Shown here: one piece after another, positions 25,419 to 34,055 of the stretch
How positions within the stretch are numbered: the stretch's first letter is position 1
Layout: the number at the start of each line of letters is the position of its first letter
Source of the DNA: JBAVVD01 sp049697115
GTDB taxonomy: Bacteria; Acidobacteriota; Aminicenantia; Aminicenantales; UBA4085
NCBI GenBank assembly: GCA_049697115.1
Contig: JBAVVD010000085.1
Span: 1 to 64,000 of the forward strand
Reading direction: 5' to 3'
DNA: 64,000 bases
Position numbers and translations under genes: made by a program
Notes under the pieces: generated by a model
Told to the model about the DNA's origin: nothing
Database searches by the model: none
The model's input: only the letters and a program-made list of their open reading frames with translations

Positions 25419-26087
25419 ATGCAATGGAGTCTCATTGAAATGTGGAATCAAATGAGTGCTGTTGCTAAAGGAGTTGCCCTTATTCTCATAGGTCTTTCCA
25501 TCATCTCCCTGTATCTCTTCATCGAAAGGCTACTCACGTACCGAAAAGCAAGCACAAAATCCAAGCTAGTAGCCCCTCAGCTGGCTGATCTGTTGAAAAA
25601 AGGTCAGATCAAAGACGCCCTCGCTCTATCTTCAAAGAATGATAACAGGGGAAGCCATCTTGCCAGAATAACCTCTGCAGGAATTCAGGAGTTTCTGGAA
25701 GGAAAAGAATCTAACCTCAGTTTTGATGAGCAGATCAGCACCGCCCAAAGAGGATGTGAAAGAGCGGTCTCTATTTTTGACCAAGAGCTCAGAAGAGGCC
25801 TCAGCGTTCTGGCCACAATCGCCACATCCAGCCCATTTATCGGACTGTTCGGGACGATCTTCGGAATCATCAATGCCTTCCGCGGTATGGCCGTGACCGG
25901 ATCCGGAGGAATCGGTGCTGTCGCAGCCGGAATTTCTGAAGCTCTTGTGACCACGGCGTTCGGAATCGGAGTGGCGATTATCGCGCTCTGGTTCTACAAC
26001 TGGCTGAACTCGAAAATTGAAATCTATGACGCCGAAATGGCCAATACGACTTCCCAGGTCATCGATTTCTTCATAAAAAAACGCTGA
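25419..26087 (+). CDS. exbB: ExbB/TolQ/MotA-family proton channel subunit
   Basis: 222 residues with a strong ribosome site (AAAGGAGG, seven bases before ATG). Three membrane helices (about 16-35, 125-150, 165-190). The conserved core is LATIATSSPFIGLFGTIFGIINAF ... AAGISEALVTTAFGIGVAI. It forms the inner-membrane proton channel with ExbD to energise TonB. Operon member. ExbB versus TolQ cannot be separated by sequence alone; the tonB neighbour favours ExbB. Confidence 0.94.
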   Translation: MQWSLIEMWNQMSAVAKGVALILIGLSIISLYLFIERLLTYRKASTKSKLVAPQLADLLKKGQIKDALALSSKNDNRGSHLARITSAGIQEFLEGKESNLSFDEQISTAQRGCERAVSIFDQELRRGLSVLATIATSSPFIGLFGTIFGIINAFRGMAVTGSGGIGAVAAGISEALVTTAFGIGVAIIALWFYNWLNSKIEIYDAEMANTTSQVIDFFIKKR

Positions 26088-26121
26088 GTCAGAAATAACC
26101 GAATAACATAGAGAGGAAAAA

Positions 26122-26547
26122 ATGGCAATTTCAATCGGGGGCGATGAAAAATATAAATCCGAACCTAATGTCGTTCCCCTATGCGATGTCCTCCTGGTTC
26201 TGCTGATTATCTTCATGATCGTCACGCCCCTCGTTCAGAAAGGCGCGGACCTGAGGCTCCCCACGGCATTGAACACGATCAATATGCCCGAAAGTCCGGA
26301 AGTCATGCTGTATATCAAAAAAGACGGCACTGTGTACGTCAACCAGGATAAAATCGACAACATCGACAATCTCCAGTCCATACTCGAAGAGCTCTATCTG
26401 ACAGCGAATGACAAAAAACTGTATCTACGCGCAGATCAGGACCTGGAGTATGGCGTGCTCGTCGACCTCTACGAGAAAATCCGAGAAGCGGGAATCGAGG
26501 AAATCGCCATTATCACGGAAAAGAAGACAGAAAAGGTCGGTTTTTAA
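26122..26547 (+). CDS. exbD: ExbD/TolR-family biopolymer transport protein
   Basis: 141 residues; GAGAGGAAAA precedes the ATG. One membrane helix carries the conserved Asp of NVVPLCDVLLVLLIIFMIV (about residues 15-33). The periplasmic domain ends EAGIEEIAIITEKK. Completes the TonB-ExbB-ExbD complex. Gene ends five bases from the convergent SPL-like gene. Confidence 0.94.
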   Translation: MAISIGGDEKYKSEPNVVPLCDVLLVLLIIFMIVTPLVQKGADLRLPTALNTINMPESPEVMLYIKKDGTVYVNQDKIDNIDNLQSILEELYLTANDKKLYLRADQDLEYGVLVDLYEKIREAGIEEIAIITEKKTEKVGF

Positions 26548-26551
26548 TTCG

Positions 26552-27676
26552 TCATAAAGGCCGAAGGGAAAGCCTTTTTTCGACAGAGCGCTTTCCCTTC
26601 GGTATCCAACCCAACGCATCCTTCCAGATGTCCGCGCTTTCCATACACAAATAGAGCGGAATGTTGTCTCCACCGTGGTTGCGGATTTGCTGGATGATGC
26701 CCTGATAGAGTTTCAGCCGAAGCGGCCTGAAATACCTCATCTTTCCATCTCTCCCCTGGATCAACTCATCATAGATGATTTTTGTCCTGGGAAACCGGCT
26801 TTGAATGATTTTTTTCAATGGAGAAGGGAATCGTAAGCTCCCCAGACTGATCCAGAAAATCCGATCGGCGGGAACAGTTCCGAGCAACGCCCGGATGACC
26901 TTTTCATAATCTTCCTCACAGCCGTGATAGCGAATGAGCGGATCAAAATGGAATCCGACCGGAAATCCCTTTTCTGCAACCGCCCGGGCGGCATCTATTC
27001 GTTCTCCGACAGGGGGCGCACCGCATTCCTCTTCACGGGCCAGCCGCGGCGTGTTCAAAGACCAGGAAATGACAATATTGTCTGCGGGTTTTATCCGGAA
27101 TAGGCTGGAAATGTTTGTCGTTTTGGTCTTGAGCTCAAGAAGGACATTCTTTTTATTTCGAAAATAGCCAATCAGGTCTCCGGCATTCTCTGTGAGATGG
27201 TCCAAGGCGAAAGAGTCTCCCAGCTCACCGGTCCCGATGCGCATAACCATTTTTCCTTTTTTCAAAAAAATATCGAGTTCTCGCCACAAATCCTCAAGGT
27301 TGACATGGACAGTGATCCAGGGATCAGAGAGATAATGCTGAAGGATGCAATAGGAACAGTCCAGAGGACAATTCAGGTTCAAATTGATGATAAAATAATT
27401 ACAGCCGATATAGCCGGGAGTGCATGGACAGGGCTTGATAAACCTCCCTTTCTGGGAGGTGAGAAGAAGATATTTTTTCCCTTCGCCGATGGGATCTCTT
27501 CTCTTTCTCAGATCCTCCGAGAGACTGCGGAGCTGACTTTGAGGAATAACTTCATGGCAAATTTTTCCAAGATTTTTCAAGATCTGTCTGGTTAAGGGTT
27601 TATCCAAGCTGGTTTCCTCAATATAGACTTTTTCCGGAAAAAAGGCCGTCTCACTCTGAGGAATCATTCGATCCAA
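26552..27676 (-). CDS. Spore photoproduct lyase-like radical SAM protein
   Basis: 374 residues. The radical-SAM cluster motif CPLDCSYC (C-x3-C-x2-C, about residues 99-106) follows GYIGCNYFIINLNLN, the layout of the SplB family. LELKTKTTN and NIVISWSLNTPRLA are further family landmarks, and GFPVGFHFDPLIRYHGCEEDYE lies near the C-terminal third. SplB repairs the spore photoproduct in DNA, but relatives in non-sporulating bacteria have unknown targets, and nothing here implies sporulation. The upstream gene, 64 bases away on the same strand, encodes a ParB-like protein; co-expression is likely. Confidence 0.88.
   Translation of the reverse strand: MDRMIPQSETAFFPEKVYIEETSLDKPLTRQILKNLGKICHEVIPQSQLRSLSEDLRKRRDPIGEGKKYLLLTSQKGRFIKPCPCTPGYIGCNYFIINLNLNCPLDCSYCILQHYLSDPWITVHVNLEDLWRELDIFLKKGKMVMRIGTGELGDSFALDHLTENAGDLIGYFRNKKNVLLELKTKTTNISSLFRIKPADNIVISWSLNTPRLAREEECGAPPVGERIDAARAVAEKGFPVGFHFDPLIRYHGCEEDYEKVIRALLGTVPADRIFWISLGSLRFPSPLKKIIQSRFPRTKIIYDELIQGRDGKMRYFRPLRLKLYQGIIQQIRNHGGDNIPLYLCMESADIWKDALGWIPKGKRSVEKRLSLRPL
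26556..26580 (+). terminator. Probable intrinsic terminator after exbD
   Basis: AAAGGC (26556-26561), 10-base loop, GCCTTT (26572-26577), then further T. It overlaps the last codons of the convergent gene. Stem is only six pairs, so confidence is moderate. Confidence 0.4.
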
Positions 27677-27739
27677 TCTCTTGTTGGCTCTTGGAATTGA
27701 CGAATGTCCTTCCCCTTCATCCGGTCAGTGGCTGTCCCG

Positions 27740-28819
27740 TTATTTCTTCTCTTTCAAAGAAGAATTGGGAACGGAAGGATGGAACATATATTTCAATTCC
27801 TCGCAGCCGGAAACCTCCTGGAGCCTGGCCAGAGTCGCCCTTAACTCAGCCTCATCTTTCACGCTGAATGCGACAGAAATCCGGCTGTCTTCAAAAAATG
27901 GCGAAGGCTCCGCGGCCACGTCTTTCGGCCATTGCAGGTTTTTTAGGGCCGCGTTAAAGGAATCTTTCCAGGAAGACAGATGGGGGAATCTTTTTCTTTT
28001 CAGCGCCAGACGCACTTTTTCTGATTTTTGAAGAGAAGAGAACTTCCGGGACGCACAAATCCTGGAGATTTCCCCGTCCGCCAGGACTTCTCCGGCAGAA
28101 ATATCCTCTCTTTTAGAGACTTCCAGCACATCCTCAAGGAACTCTCTCTGCGTGTTCTGGTTGAGAGGCCGCAGAAGGGGAATGACCCGCCTCTGTTCTT
28201 CGGGCATGAACTCCACAAGCATCTGGACCACTGAGAGAGGCATGTTCTTCTCATGGATGGCTCTTTTGGTCTCCTTTTCAAAGCGTGACACCGTAGAGAA
28301 TAAATCCAGATAAGCGGGAACAGGAGGGATGCGGAGTAAAGGCAAGTAGTGTTTCATAACCGTCTCTTCTCTTTCTCTGAACCTCATCAACCGGACAATG
28401 ATTTCCGCCTTCTCCAGGAAAGTGAACTCCCGACACGCCCAGTTCTCATAAAAAGCCACCCGGAATGCCTGGAGGTCCTCCTTTTCGTCCAGAAGGACAG
28501 CTTCCAACGCCGAAAAACGGAGTTCCCTGCAGGCCAGGACTCTTTTCCAGCCGGAGACAAGGACCAGGCGATTTCTCCGTTCAGTCACCACCGGGGGATA
28601 GATAAGCCCGATTTCTTTAACGGAGGCAGCCAGAGCTTCCAGGGAAAAAAAGAAGGAAATTCTGAATCTTTCATCCTTGAGATTGATGCGGTCGATCGGC
28701 AATTGGATCAGATTTCTATTCGTCATCCCGAAAAGCCTATGCCTCCTGAACTTCTGGATAGGACACTTCATTATTCTAGGTGCGGGGGAGTCTAATTTCA
28801 AGAAATCTCTTTCATACAT
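27740..28819 (-). CDS. ParB/Srx-fold domain protein
   Basis: 359 residues from ATG 28819; an alternative start at 28726 (MTNRNLIQLP) is equally plausible, and neither has a close ribosome site. From residue 36 the sequence LIQLPIDRINLKDERFRIS ... LAASVKEIGLIYPPVVTE ... LVLVSGWKRVLACREL matches the ParB N-terminal nucleotide-binding domain. The GERRxxA box is altered to SGWKRVLA. The middle is helical (FLEKAEIIVRLMRF), a possible DNA-binding KorB/ParB-like part. It does not neighbour parA. Immediately upstream of the SPL-like gene, suggesting a joint DNA-related role. Confidence 0.8.
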   Translation of the reverse strand: MYERDFLKLDSPAPRIMKCPIQKFRRHRLFGMTNRNLIQLPIDRINLKDERFRISFFFSLEALAASVKEIGLIYPPVVTERRNRLVLVSGWKRVLACRELRFSALEAVLLDEKEDLQAFRVAFYENWACREFTFLEKAEIIVRLMRFREREETVMKHYLPLLRIPPVPAYLDLFSTVSRFEKETKRAIHEKNMPLSVVQMLVEFMPEEQRRVIPLLRPLNQNTQREFLEDVLEVSKREDISAGEVLADGEISRICASRKFSSLQKSEKVRLALKRKRFPHLSSWKDSFNAALKNLQWPKDVAAEPSPFFEDSRISVAFSVKDEAELRATLARLQEVSGCEELKYMFHPSVPNSSLKEKK

Positions 28820-28906
28820 GCCGATCGGACGCTGGAATTCCGCTCACTTCAGCGTGAAGAAAAGAAAGATTGATTTGATCCTGAGGTTTTGATATTTTGA
28901 TTTCCC

Positions 28907-29614
28907 ATGAAAGGCTCCGGACTGAGAAAAGAATCCATCGTTAAGCCAAAGCCCTATAAAGATTTCCGGAAAAAAAGAGTCCTTTATATTCCCTTGGACT
29001 CTTTCTCACGGGCCGTCCAAAAGGCGCTCCTCGGTAAAGCCGCCAAAGAGAAATCCACCGGATGGGGAACGCTGTATCTCCTGCCCGATCAAGTTGTTCT
29101 CTATCAGGCCGTCGGGGCGCCAGCTTCGGTTTTGATTCTGGAAAGACTGATCGCCTCCGGGGTAAAAGAAATCCTTCTTCTCGGAATCTGCGGCTCCCTG
29201 AGCCCCAATCGCCGGATAGGCACTGCGGCCAGCATCTCAAGGGCTTATTCCAATGAAGGGACTTCCGTCCATTATTTCCCTCAAAAGAAGATATTTCACC
29301 CTTCGCCTGCACTCAAGGAGAAAACGGAAGTTCTTCTCAAGACCAGCGGCCTTGCGTTTTCCGAAAGCCCGGTAGTCTCCATGGATGCTCCCTTTCGGGA
29401 AACAAAACTCTGGCTTGAAGAGATGCGGAGCCAAAGAATCGAACTGGTGGACATGGAAGCCTCCGCCGTCTTCGCTCTGGCGGAATTCTATGGAATTCAG
29501 GCCGCGGCGCTGATGATCGTCAGCGATGAACTTTTTTCAGGAAGATGGAAACAGCGATTTTTATCCCTTGCGCTGGAAAAGAAGATCAAAGATTACTTTC
29601 AAATTTTCATTTGA
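28907..29614 (+). CDS. Nucleoside phosphorylase-family protein
   Basis: 235 residues. Contains VLYQAVGAPASVLILERLIASGVKEILLLGICGSL, the glycine-rich entry of the PNP/UDP superfamily, and LVDMEASAVFALAEFYGIQAAALMIVSDEL, the family signature with the ribose-binding Met-Glu and the Ser-Asp of the base pocket. It would split purine or pyrimidine nucleosides, or MTA/SAH, releasing the base. Substrate cannot be fixed from sequence. The next gene starts 43 bases after the stop. Confidence 0.85.
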   Translation: MKGSGLRKESIVKPKPYKDFRKKRVLYIPLDSFSRAVQKALLGKAAKEKSTGWGTLYLLPDQVVLYQAVGAPASVLILERLIASGVKEILLLGICGSLSPNRRIGTAASISRAYSNEGTSVHYFPQKKIFHPSPALKEKTEVLLKTSGLAFSESPVVSMDAPFRETKLWLEEMRSQRIELVDMEASAVFALAEFYGIQAAALMIVSDELFSGRWKQRFLSLALEKKIKDYFQIFI

Positions 29615-29657
29615 AGCCGCTTTAAATCCCGTCAGGAGTCTTGATGTGGAGGTCACA

Positions 29658-30617
29658 ATGAAGCCAAAAGTCCTGATTACTCATACGCTTTTGCCCGAGG
29701 CCCTCGCGTATTTAAAGGCGCATGTGAATTATGAAATCGCCTCGGAACAAAGAATCCCGCCTAAAGAAATACTCCTCCAAAAAATTAAAGAAACGGAGGG
29801 GCTCCTTTCCCTCCTCACTGTGAAGATCGACAAAGAAATCATCAAGGCCGCTCCTCGTCTCAGGATAATCGCCAACTGCGCGGTCGGCTACGATAACATC
29901 GATCTGGCCTTTGCCAGAGAGAAAGGAATCCTGGTGACCAATACGCCCGGGGTGCTGACGGAAGCGACGGCGGATTTGACGTGGGCCCTCATCCTGGCCA
30001 CGGCCAGGAAAATTCCCCAGGCGGACACTTTCACGAAAGAAAAGAAATTCAAAGGCTGGGAGCTCGACCTTTTCCTCGGCCGGGAAATCACCGGAAAGCG
30101 GCTGGGAATCATCGGGATGGGGAGGATCGGCAGAGCGGTGGCCTTAAGAGCCTGTGCCTTCCGTATGGAAATCGTCTATACCGATCGCCGGAAGCTGAGC
30201 ACGGATGAAGAAAAGAAATACCGCGCCTCGTTCCTTCCGCTCGATGGTCTACTGGCCAGCTCGGATATCATCACTGTTCATGCCTCGCTGACGCTGGAGA
30301 CTCATCACCTTATTTCCAGAGAGAAAATCCGCCTGATGAAAAAAGAGGCCATTCTGGTCAATGTCGCCCGGGGCCCAATAGTGGATGAGAGGGCGCTGGT
30401 GGAAGCTCTGGAAAAGGGCCGGATCTGGGGGGCCGGATTGGACGTCTATGAGCGAGAGCCTGAAATCGAGAGCCGGCTTTTTAAATGCGGCAACGTCATC
30501 CTCCTGCCCCACATCGGCAGCGCCACTTATGAAACACGTCTGAGGATGGCCATGACAGCGGCCCGAAATCTGGTTCAGGGACTGAGGGGAGAAAAGCCCG
30601 AAAATCTGGTCTCTTAA
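29658..30617 (+). CDS. D-2-hydroxyacid dehydrogenase (glyoxylate/hydroxypyruvate reductase type)
   Basis: 319 residues from ATG 29658, chosen because TGGAGGTCACA precedes it and the upstream frame overlaps the previous gene. NAD(P)-binding GMGRIGRAVALRA (about residues 153-165). The catalytic triad is Arg in NVARGPIVDE, Glu in DVYEREPE and His in LPHIGSAT. NCAVGYDNIDLAFAREKGI is the family substrate-side motif. It reduces a 2-oxoacid such as glyoxylate or hydroxypyruvate with NAD(P)H. Closest by layout to GyaR-type glyoxylate reductases. Confidence 0.93.
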   Translation: MKPKVLITHTLLPEALAYLKAHVNYEIASEQRIPPKEILLQKIKETEGLLSLLTVKIDKEIIKAAPRLRIIANCAVGYDNIDLAFAREKGILVTNTPGVLTEATADLTWALILATARKIPQADTFTKEKKFKGWELDLFLGREITGKRLGIIGMGRIGRAVALRACAFRMEIVYTDRRKLSTDEEKKYRASFLPLDGLLASSDIITVHASLTLETHHLISREKIRLMKKEAILVNVARGPIVDERALVEALEKGRIWGAGLDVYEREPEIESRLFKCGNVILLPHIGSATYETRLRMAMTAARNLVQGLRGEKPENLVS

Positions 30618-30718
30618 CATCAAGGAAATCCGGGACACGCCACCGATTTCCGTACTTATCCCGAATGCCACCTTGTGATCATACGGATCTATATTTCAGA
30701 AATGATCCAGACTCAGTT

Positions 30719-31579
30719 TTATATCCCAGGAATTTGCTTTTCTCGTGGAAGGGACTCATTCAGGCTGCCCGTCCTGTAACCGTCCAGGTCCAATGTGACA
30801 TAGACATAGCCAAGTTTTTTAAGGCGTCCAATGATCTTCGCTTTCACTTTGGGCCGGAGGATTTTTTTAAATTCATCCGGAGATATTTCTATGCGAGCCA
30901 TCTGGCCGTGATGACGGACCCTGAGCTGGCCAAATCCCATTTTCTTCATGTAATTCTCCGCCTCTCCAATCTGCCTCAGACTCTTCGTCTCAATTTTTGT
31001 TTTATAAGGAAAACGGGAAGCCAGGCAGGCCAGGGAAGGCTTGTCCCATGTGGGAAGGCCGAGAAACCGTGAAAGTTCACGGATCTCCCTTTTCCTCAGT
31101 CCGGCCTCCTTGAGGGGAGAGCGGATGCCCAGCTCCTTTCCGGCCCTGGCGCCGGGCCTGAAGTCCGAAGTGTCTTCCAGGTTTGATCCATCCAGGACAT
31201 AAAGAATCGACTCTCTGGCCGCGATCTCTTTCAACCTGGAAAACAGTTCCTGCTTGCAGTAGTAGCAGCGCTGAGGAGAATTCCTGACAAAATCCGGATT
31301 GTCCAGTTCACGGGTGTGAATAATCCTGTGACGCACCTTTAATTTTTGGGCGAGTCTCTGCGCCGCCCTGACTTCGCTCTGTGGATATGTCTCTGAGCTG
31401 GCGATAACGGCCAGGACTTCATTCCCCAGCACATCAGAGGCCACTTTGAGGAGAAGCGTGCTGTCCACTCCTCCAGAAAAGGCCACCAGGACTTTCTCCA
31501 TTTCTTTTAGAATTGTTCTGAGTCCGGCCAGTTTGGACAGCGTTTTTTTTGAGGGGATTTGGTCTTTTCCTCTGGTCAT
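30719..31579 (-). CDS. larE: LarE-type ATP-dependent sulfur transferase
   Basis: 286 residues. The PP-loop pyrophosphatase motif is VAFSGGVDSTLLLK (about residues 32-45). RCYYCKQELF gives a CxxC pair and SLACLASRF a third cysteine, the site of the sacrificial Cys in Lactiplantibacillus LarE. A CxxC-plus-C set has been linked to iron-sulfur-dependent LarE forms; which mechanism applies here is inference. It would adenylate and thiolate a pyridinium precursor of the nickel-pincer cofactor. No larA, larB or larC is in the window. Its start overlaps the ispG stop by four bases. Confidence 0.85.
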   Translation of the reverse strand: MTRGKDQIPSKKTLSKLAGLRTILKEMEKVLVAFSGGVDSTLLLKVASDVLGNEVLAVIASSETYPQSEVRAAQRLAQKLKVRHRIIHTRELDNPDFVRNSPQRCYYCKQELFSRLKEIAARESILYVLDGSNLEDTSDFRPGARAGKELGIRSPLKEAGLRKREIRELSRFLGLPTWDKPSLACLASRFPYKTKIETKSLRQIGEAENYMKKMGFGQLRVRHHGQMARIEISPDEFKKILRPKVKAKIIGRLKKLGYVYVTLDLDGYRTGSLNESLPREKQIPGI

Positions 31580-32718
31580 CTCCGCTTTCCTTCATGGGCG
31601 GAGTATTCCCGGGCCAGTTGTTCCACTTCTCCGGCCAGCTCGGAGATGATCCGATTTTCTGGAATCCGCCGGAGAAGCTTGCCCCGCTTGAAGAGTACTC
31701 CCACTCCCCTACCGCAGGCCACACCCACATCCGCTTCCCTGGCCTCTCCCGGGCCGTTGACCATACAGCCCATCACGGCCACCGTAACCGGTTCTCTGAT
31801 CGGAGAAAGGCGCTTTTCAACTTCCGCAGAAATTCTGAGCAGATCCACTTCACAGCGGCCGCAGACGGGACAGGAAATGAGGTTCACTCCGCGGGAGCGA
31901 AGGCCGAGACTACGGAGAATCTGATAGGCGATGCGGACCTCCTCCTCCGGCGGGGCTGTCAGCGAAACCCGAATCGTATCCGCAAGACCCTCGTTCAAGA
32001 GAATTCCCAGACCTACCGAAGATTTCACGGCGCCGCAGACAAGGGTTCCCGCTTCAGTAATACCCGCATGGAAAGGATAATCCACCTTCCGGGCCAGGAG
32101 TCTGTAGGCCTCGACCGTCCGCCGGATATCCGAAGCCTTCAGGGAAACTTTAATGAGACGGAAACTCAAATCCTCAAGTATTCGGATGTGTCCGAGAGCG
32201 CTTTCGACCATGGCTCTGGCCGTGGCTCCTCCATACCTGGCCAGAAGCGATTTATCCAGGGATCCCGAATTCACGCCGATTCTGATCGGAATGTTTCGGT
32301 CTTTAGCCGCCCGGACCACCTCTTGGATCTTTTTTTTGGATCCAATCGTCCCGGGATTCAGGCGCAGGCCGTCCACACCTTTACTCAGGGATGCCAGGGC
32401 CAGTCGGTAATCGAAATGAATGTCTGCGATGAGAGGCACCCGGACTCTTTTTCTAATTTCTCCCAGAGCTCCGGCGGCCTCTTTATCCGGAACGGCCAGC
32501 CGGACGATCTCACACCCGGCCCGCTCAAGTTTTCGAATCTGGGAGACCGTGGCCTTCCAGTCCCGGGTATCTGTTTTGGTCATGGACTGGACGACTACTG
32601 GAGCTCCTCCGCCGACACAAATATTTCCAATGGCCACCGACCTGGTTTTTCGTCTGGACAGGAAGCGGACAGATATCCTCTCCGCGGACTTCATTTTGGA
32701 GTGGAGAACCGTCCCCAT
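31576..32718 (-). CDS. ispG: 4-hydroxy-3-methylbut-2-enyl-diphosphate synthase
   Basis: 380 residues. TIM-barrel start VGGGAPVVVQSMTKTDTRD; the [4Fe-4S] ligands lie in the C-terminal third (SCPVCGRCEVDLL) and in AVMGCMVNGPGEA. Converts MEcPP to HMBPP in the methylerythritol phosphate route. Together with dxr two genes upstream it shows that isoprenoids are made by this route. Five bases after rseP, four-base overlap with larE. Confidence 0.96.
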   Translation of the reverse strand: MGTVLHSKMKSAERISVRFLSRRKTRSVAIGNICVGGGAPVVVQSMTKTDTRDWKATVSQIRKLERAGCEIVRLAVPDKEAAGALGEIRKRVRVPLIADIHFDYRLALASLSKGVDGLRLNPGTIGSKKKIQEVVRAAKDRNIPIRIGVNSGSLDKSLLARYGGATARAMVESALGHIRILEDLSFRLIKVSLKASDIRRTVEAYRLLARKVDYPFHAGITEAGTLVCGAVKSSVGLGILLNEGLADTIRVSLTAPPEEEVRIAYQILRSLGLRSRGVNLISCPVCGRCEVDLLRISAEVEKRLSPIREPVTVAVMGCMVNGPGEAREADVGVACGRGVGVLFKRGKLLRRIPENRIISELAGEVEQLAREYSAHEGKRR

Positions 32719-32723
32719 TTTCT

Positions 32724-34055
32724 TTAAAAAGGAAGCAGGCCTTCCCAGCCGTTCGGCAGTCTTTTGACGAAGTCATTGAGGAGGATGAAGACAATCAAAA
32801 AGATGAAAATGACGAACCCGATCTGCATCCAGATCTGTCGGGCTTTGGGATTGAAATCGCGGCGGAAAATTCCTTCCAGCATCAGGACAAAAATTTGGCC
32901 GCCGTCGAAAACCGGAATGGGGAACAGGTTGATGACGCCCAATTGCAGGCTGATGACAGCGATCCAGAGCATTAATGCCACGAATCCCATCCGAAAAGCC
33001 GCATAAGAAAATTTGGCAATCTCCAGCGGACCGCCGATCTGACGGGTTGAGACCTGGCCGGTGAATACATTTTTCAAAAAATCTATTACCAGGAAAATCA
33101 TCCGGGCGTTATCTTTAAAGCTCTGATGGACAGCCGCAAAAAAGCCGTATTTCCTACTGATGGATTTGGCGGACTGCAGAATCCCGATTTTCCCGACTTT
33201 TCCCTCGCGGCGAGGTGTAATATGCAGAGTGAGGGGTTTGCCCTCGCGCTCGATGAGAAATTCCAGCTCGTGTTCCGGGTTGCTCTCAATGATCTCGATA
33301 AATCGGTAATAATAAACAGGCTCTCCGTTAATGGCCTGAATGACATCGCCGGGCTTCAGACCGCCCTTCTCTGCCGGAGAATTGGCCGTTACCATCAATA
33401 CCTGAGTCAAGATTCTTCCGAAAAAACCCGCATATCCCATATCATATTTGGTCCGTTTCTCTGTGAGAAGTGGAATGCGGAGGATTTGACCATCCCTTTT
33501 GACTTCCAGGACGATCCGTTTCTCGGGCTTTGTCCCGACGGCCAGTTCCACGTCACTCCAGGTCTTGACCTTCTTGTTATTGATGCTCAGAATCTCGTCG
33601 CCAATCCAAAGGTCAGTCCTGGAAGCCGGCGATTCCGGCTCGATCCACCCGATATTGGGCTTTTGCTCCTGGTACTCAGGAACCGTGACGCCGACCATAT
33701 TGATGGCCGCCAGAATGACAACAGCCAGCAAAATATTCATCATTGATCCCATCCCAATGACCAGAAATCGCTGCAGCCGGTTTTTAGCCATGAAGTCGTC
33801 CGGCTCAAGCTTTCTTCCTGGGTCAAACATGCCTTCTCCAAGAAATCGAACATATCCTCCCATTGGGATCAGGCTGAGCCGGTAATCGGTGGAGCCTTTT
33901 TTAAAGCCGAAAAGCCTTTTGCCGTATCCAAAGGAAAAGACTTCAACTCGAATCCCGACAAGCTTGGCCGCAAAAAAATGGCCGAACTCATGGATGAATA
34001 CAAGAATCCCAAACACAATGATGAATGCCAGCAGAGTTTCAAGTATTGTGACCAT
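32724..34055 (-). CDS. rseP: Site-2 intramembrane metalloprotease RseP
   Basis: 443 residues. Zinc motif FIHEFGHFFAAKLVG in the first membrane helix region (about 19-33), two PDZ-like domains (about 105-270) including GGLKPGDVIQAINGEPV, and the third zinc ligand in NLFPIPVFDGGQI. It cleaves transmembrane anti-sigma factors or remnant signal peptides. Its stop codon side meets ispG at five bases and its start overlaps the dxr stop by one base, a common gene order with cdsA and uppS. Confidence 0.95.
   Translation of the reverse strand: MVTILETLLAFIIVFGILVFIHEFGHFFAAKLVGIRVEVFSFGYGKRLFGFKKGSTDYRLSLIPMGGYVRFLGEGMFDPGRKLEPDDFMAKNRLQRFLVIGMGSMMNILLAVVILAAINMVGVTVPEYQEQKPNIGWIEPESPASRTDLWIGDEILSINNKKVKTWSDVELAVGTKPEKRIVLEVKRDGQILRIPLLTEKRTKYDMGYAGFFGRILTQVLMVTANSPAEKGGLKPGDVIQAINGEPVYYYRFIEIIESNPEHELEFLIEREGKPLTLHITPRREGKVGKIGILQSAKSISRKYGFFAAVHQSFKDNARMIFLVIDFLKNVFTGQVSTRQIGGPLEIAKFSYAAFRMGFVALMLWIAVISLQLGVINLFPIPVFDGGQIFVLMLEGIFRRDFNPKARQIWMQIGFVIFIFLIVFILLNDFVKRLPNGWEGLLPF

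Noticed and set aside
30624..30651. GGAAATC...GATTTCC inverted repeat between convergent genes as terminator
   Set aside because: 7-bp stem with a 14-base loop and no T run on either side; too weak to list as a terminator.
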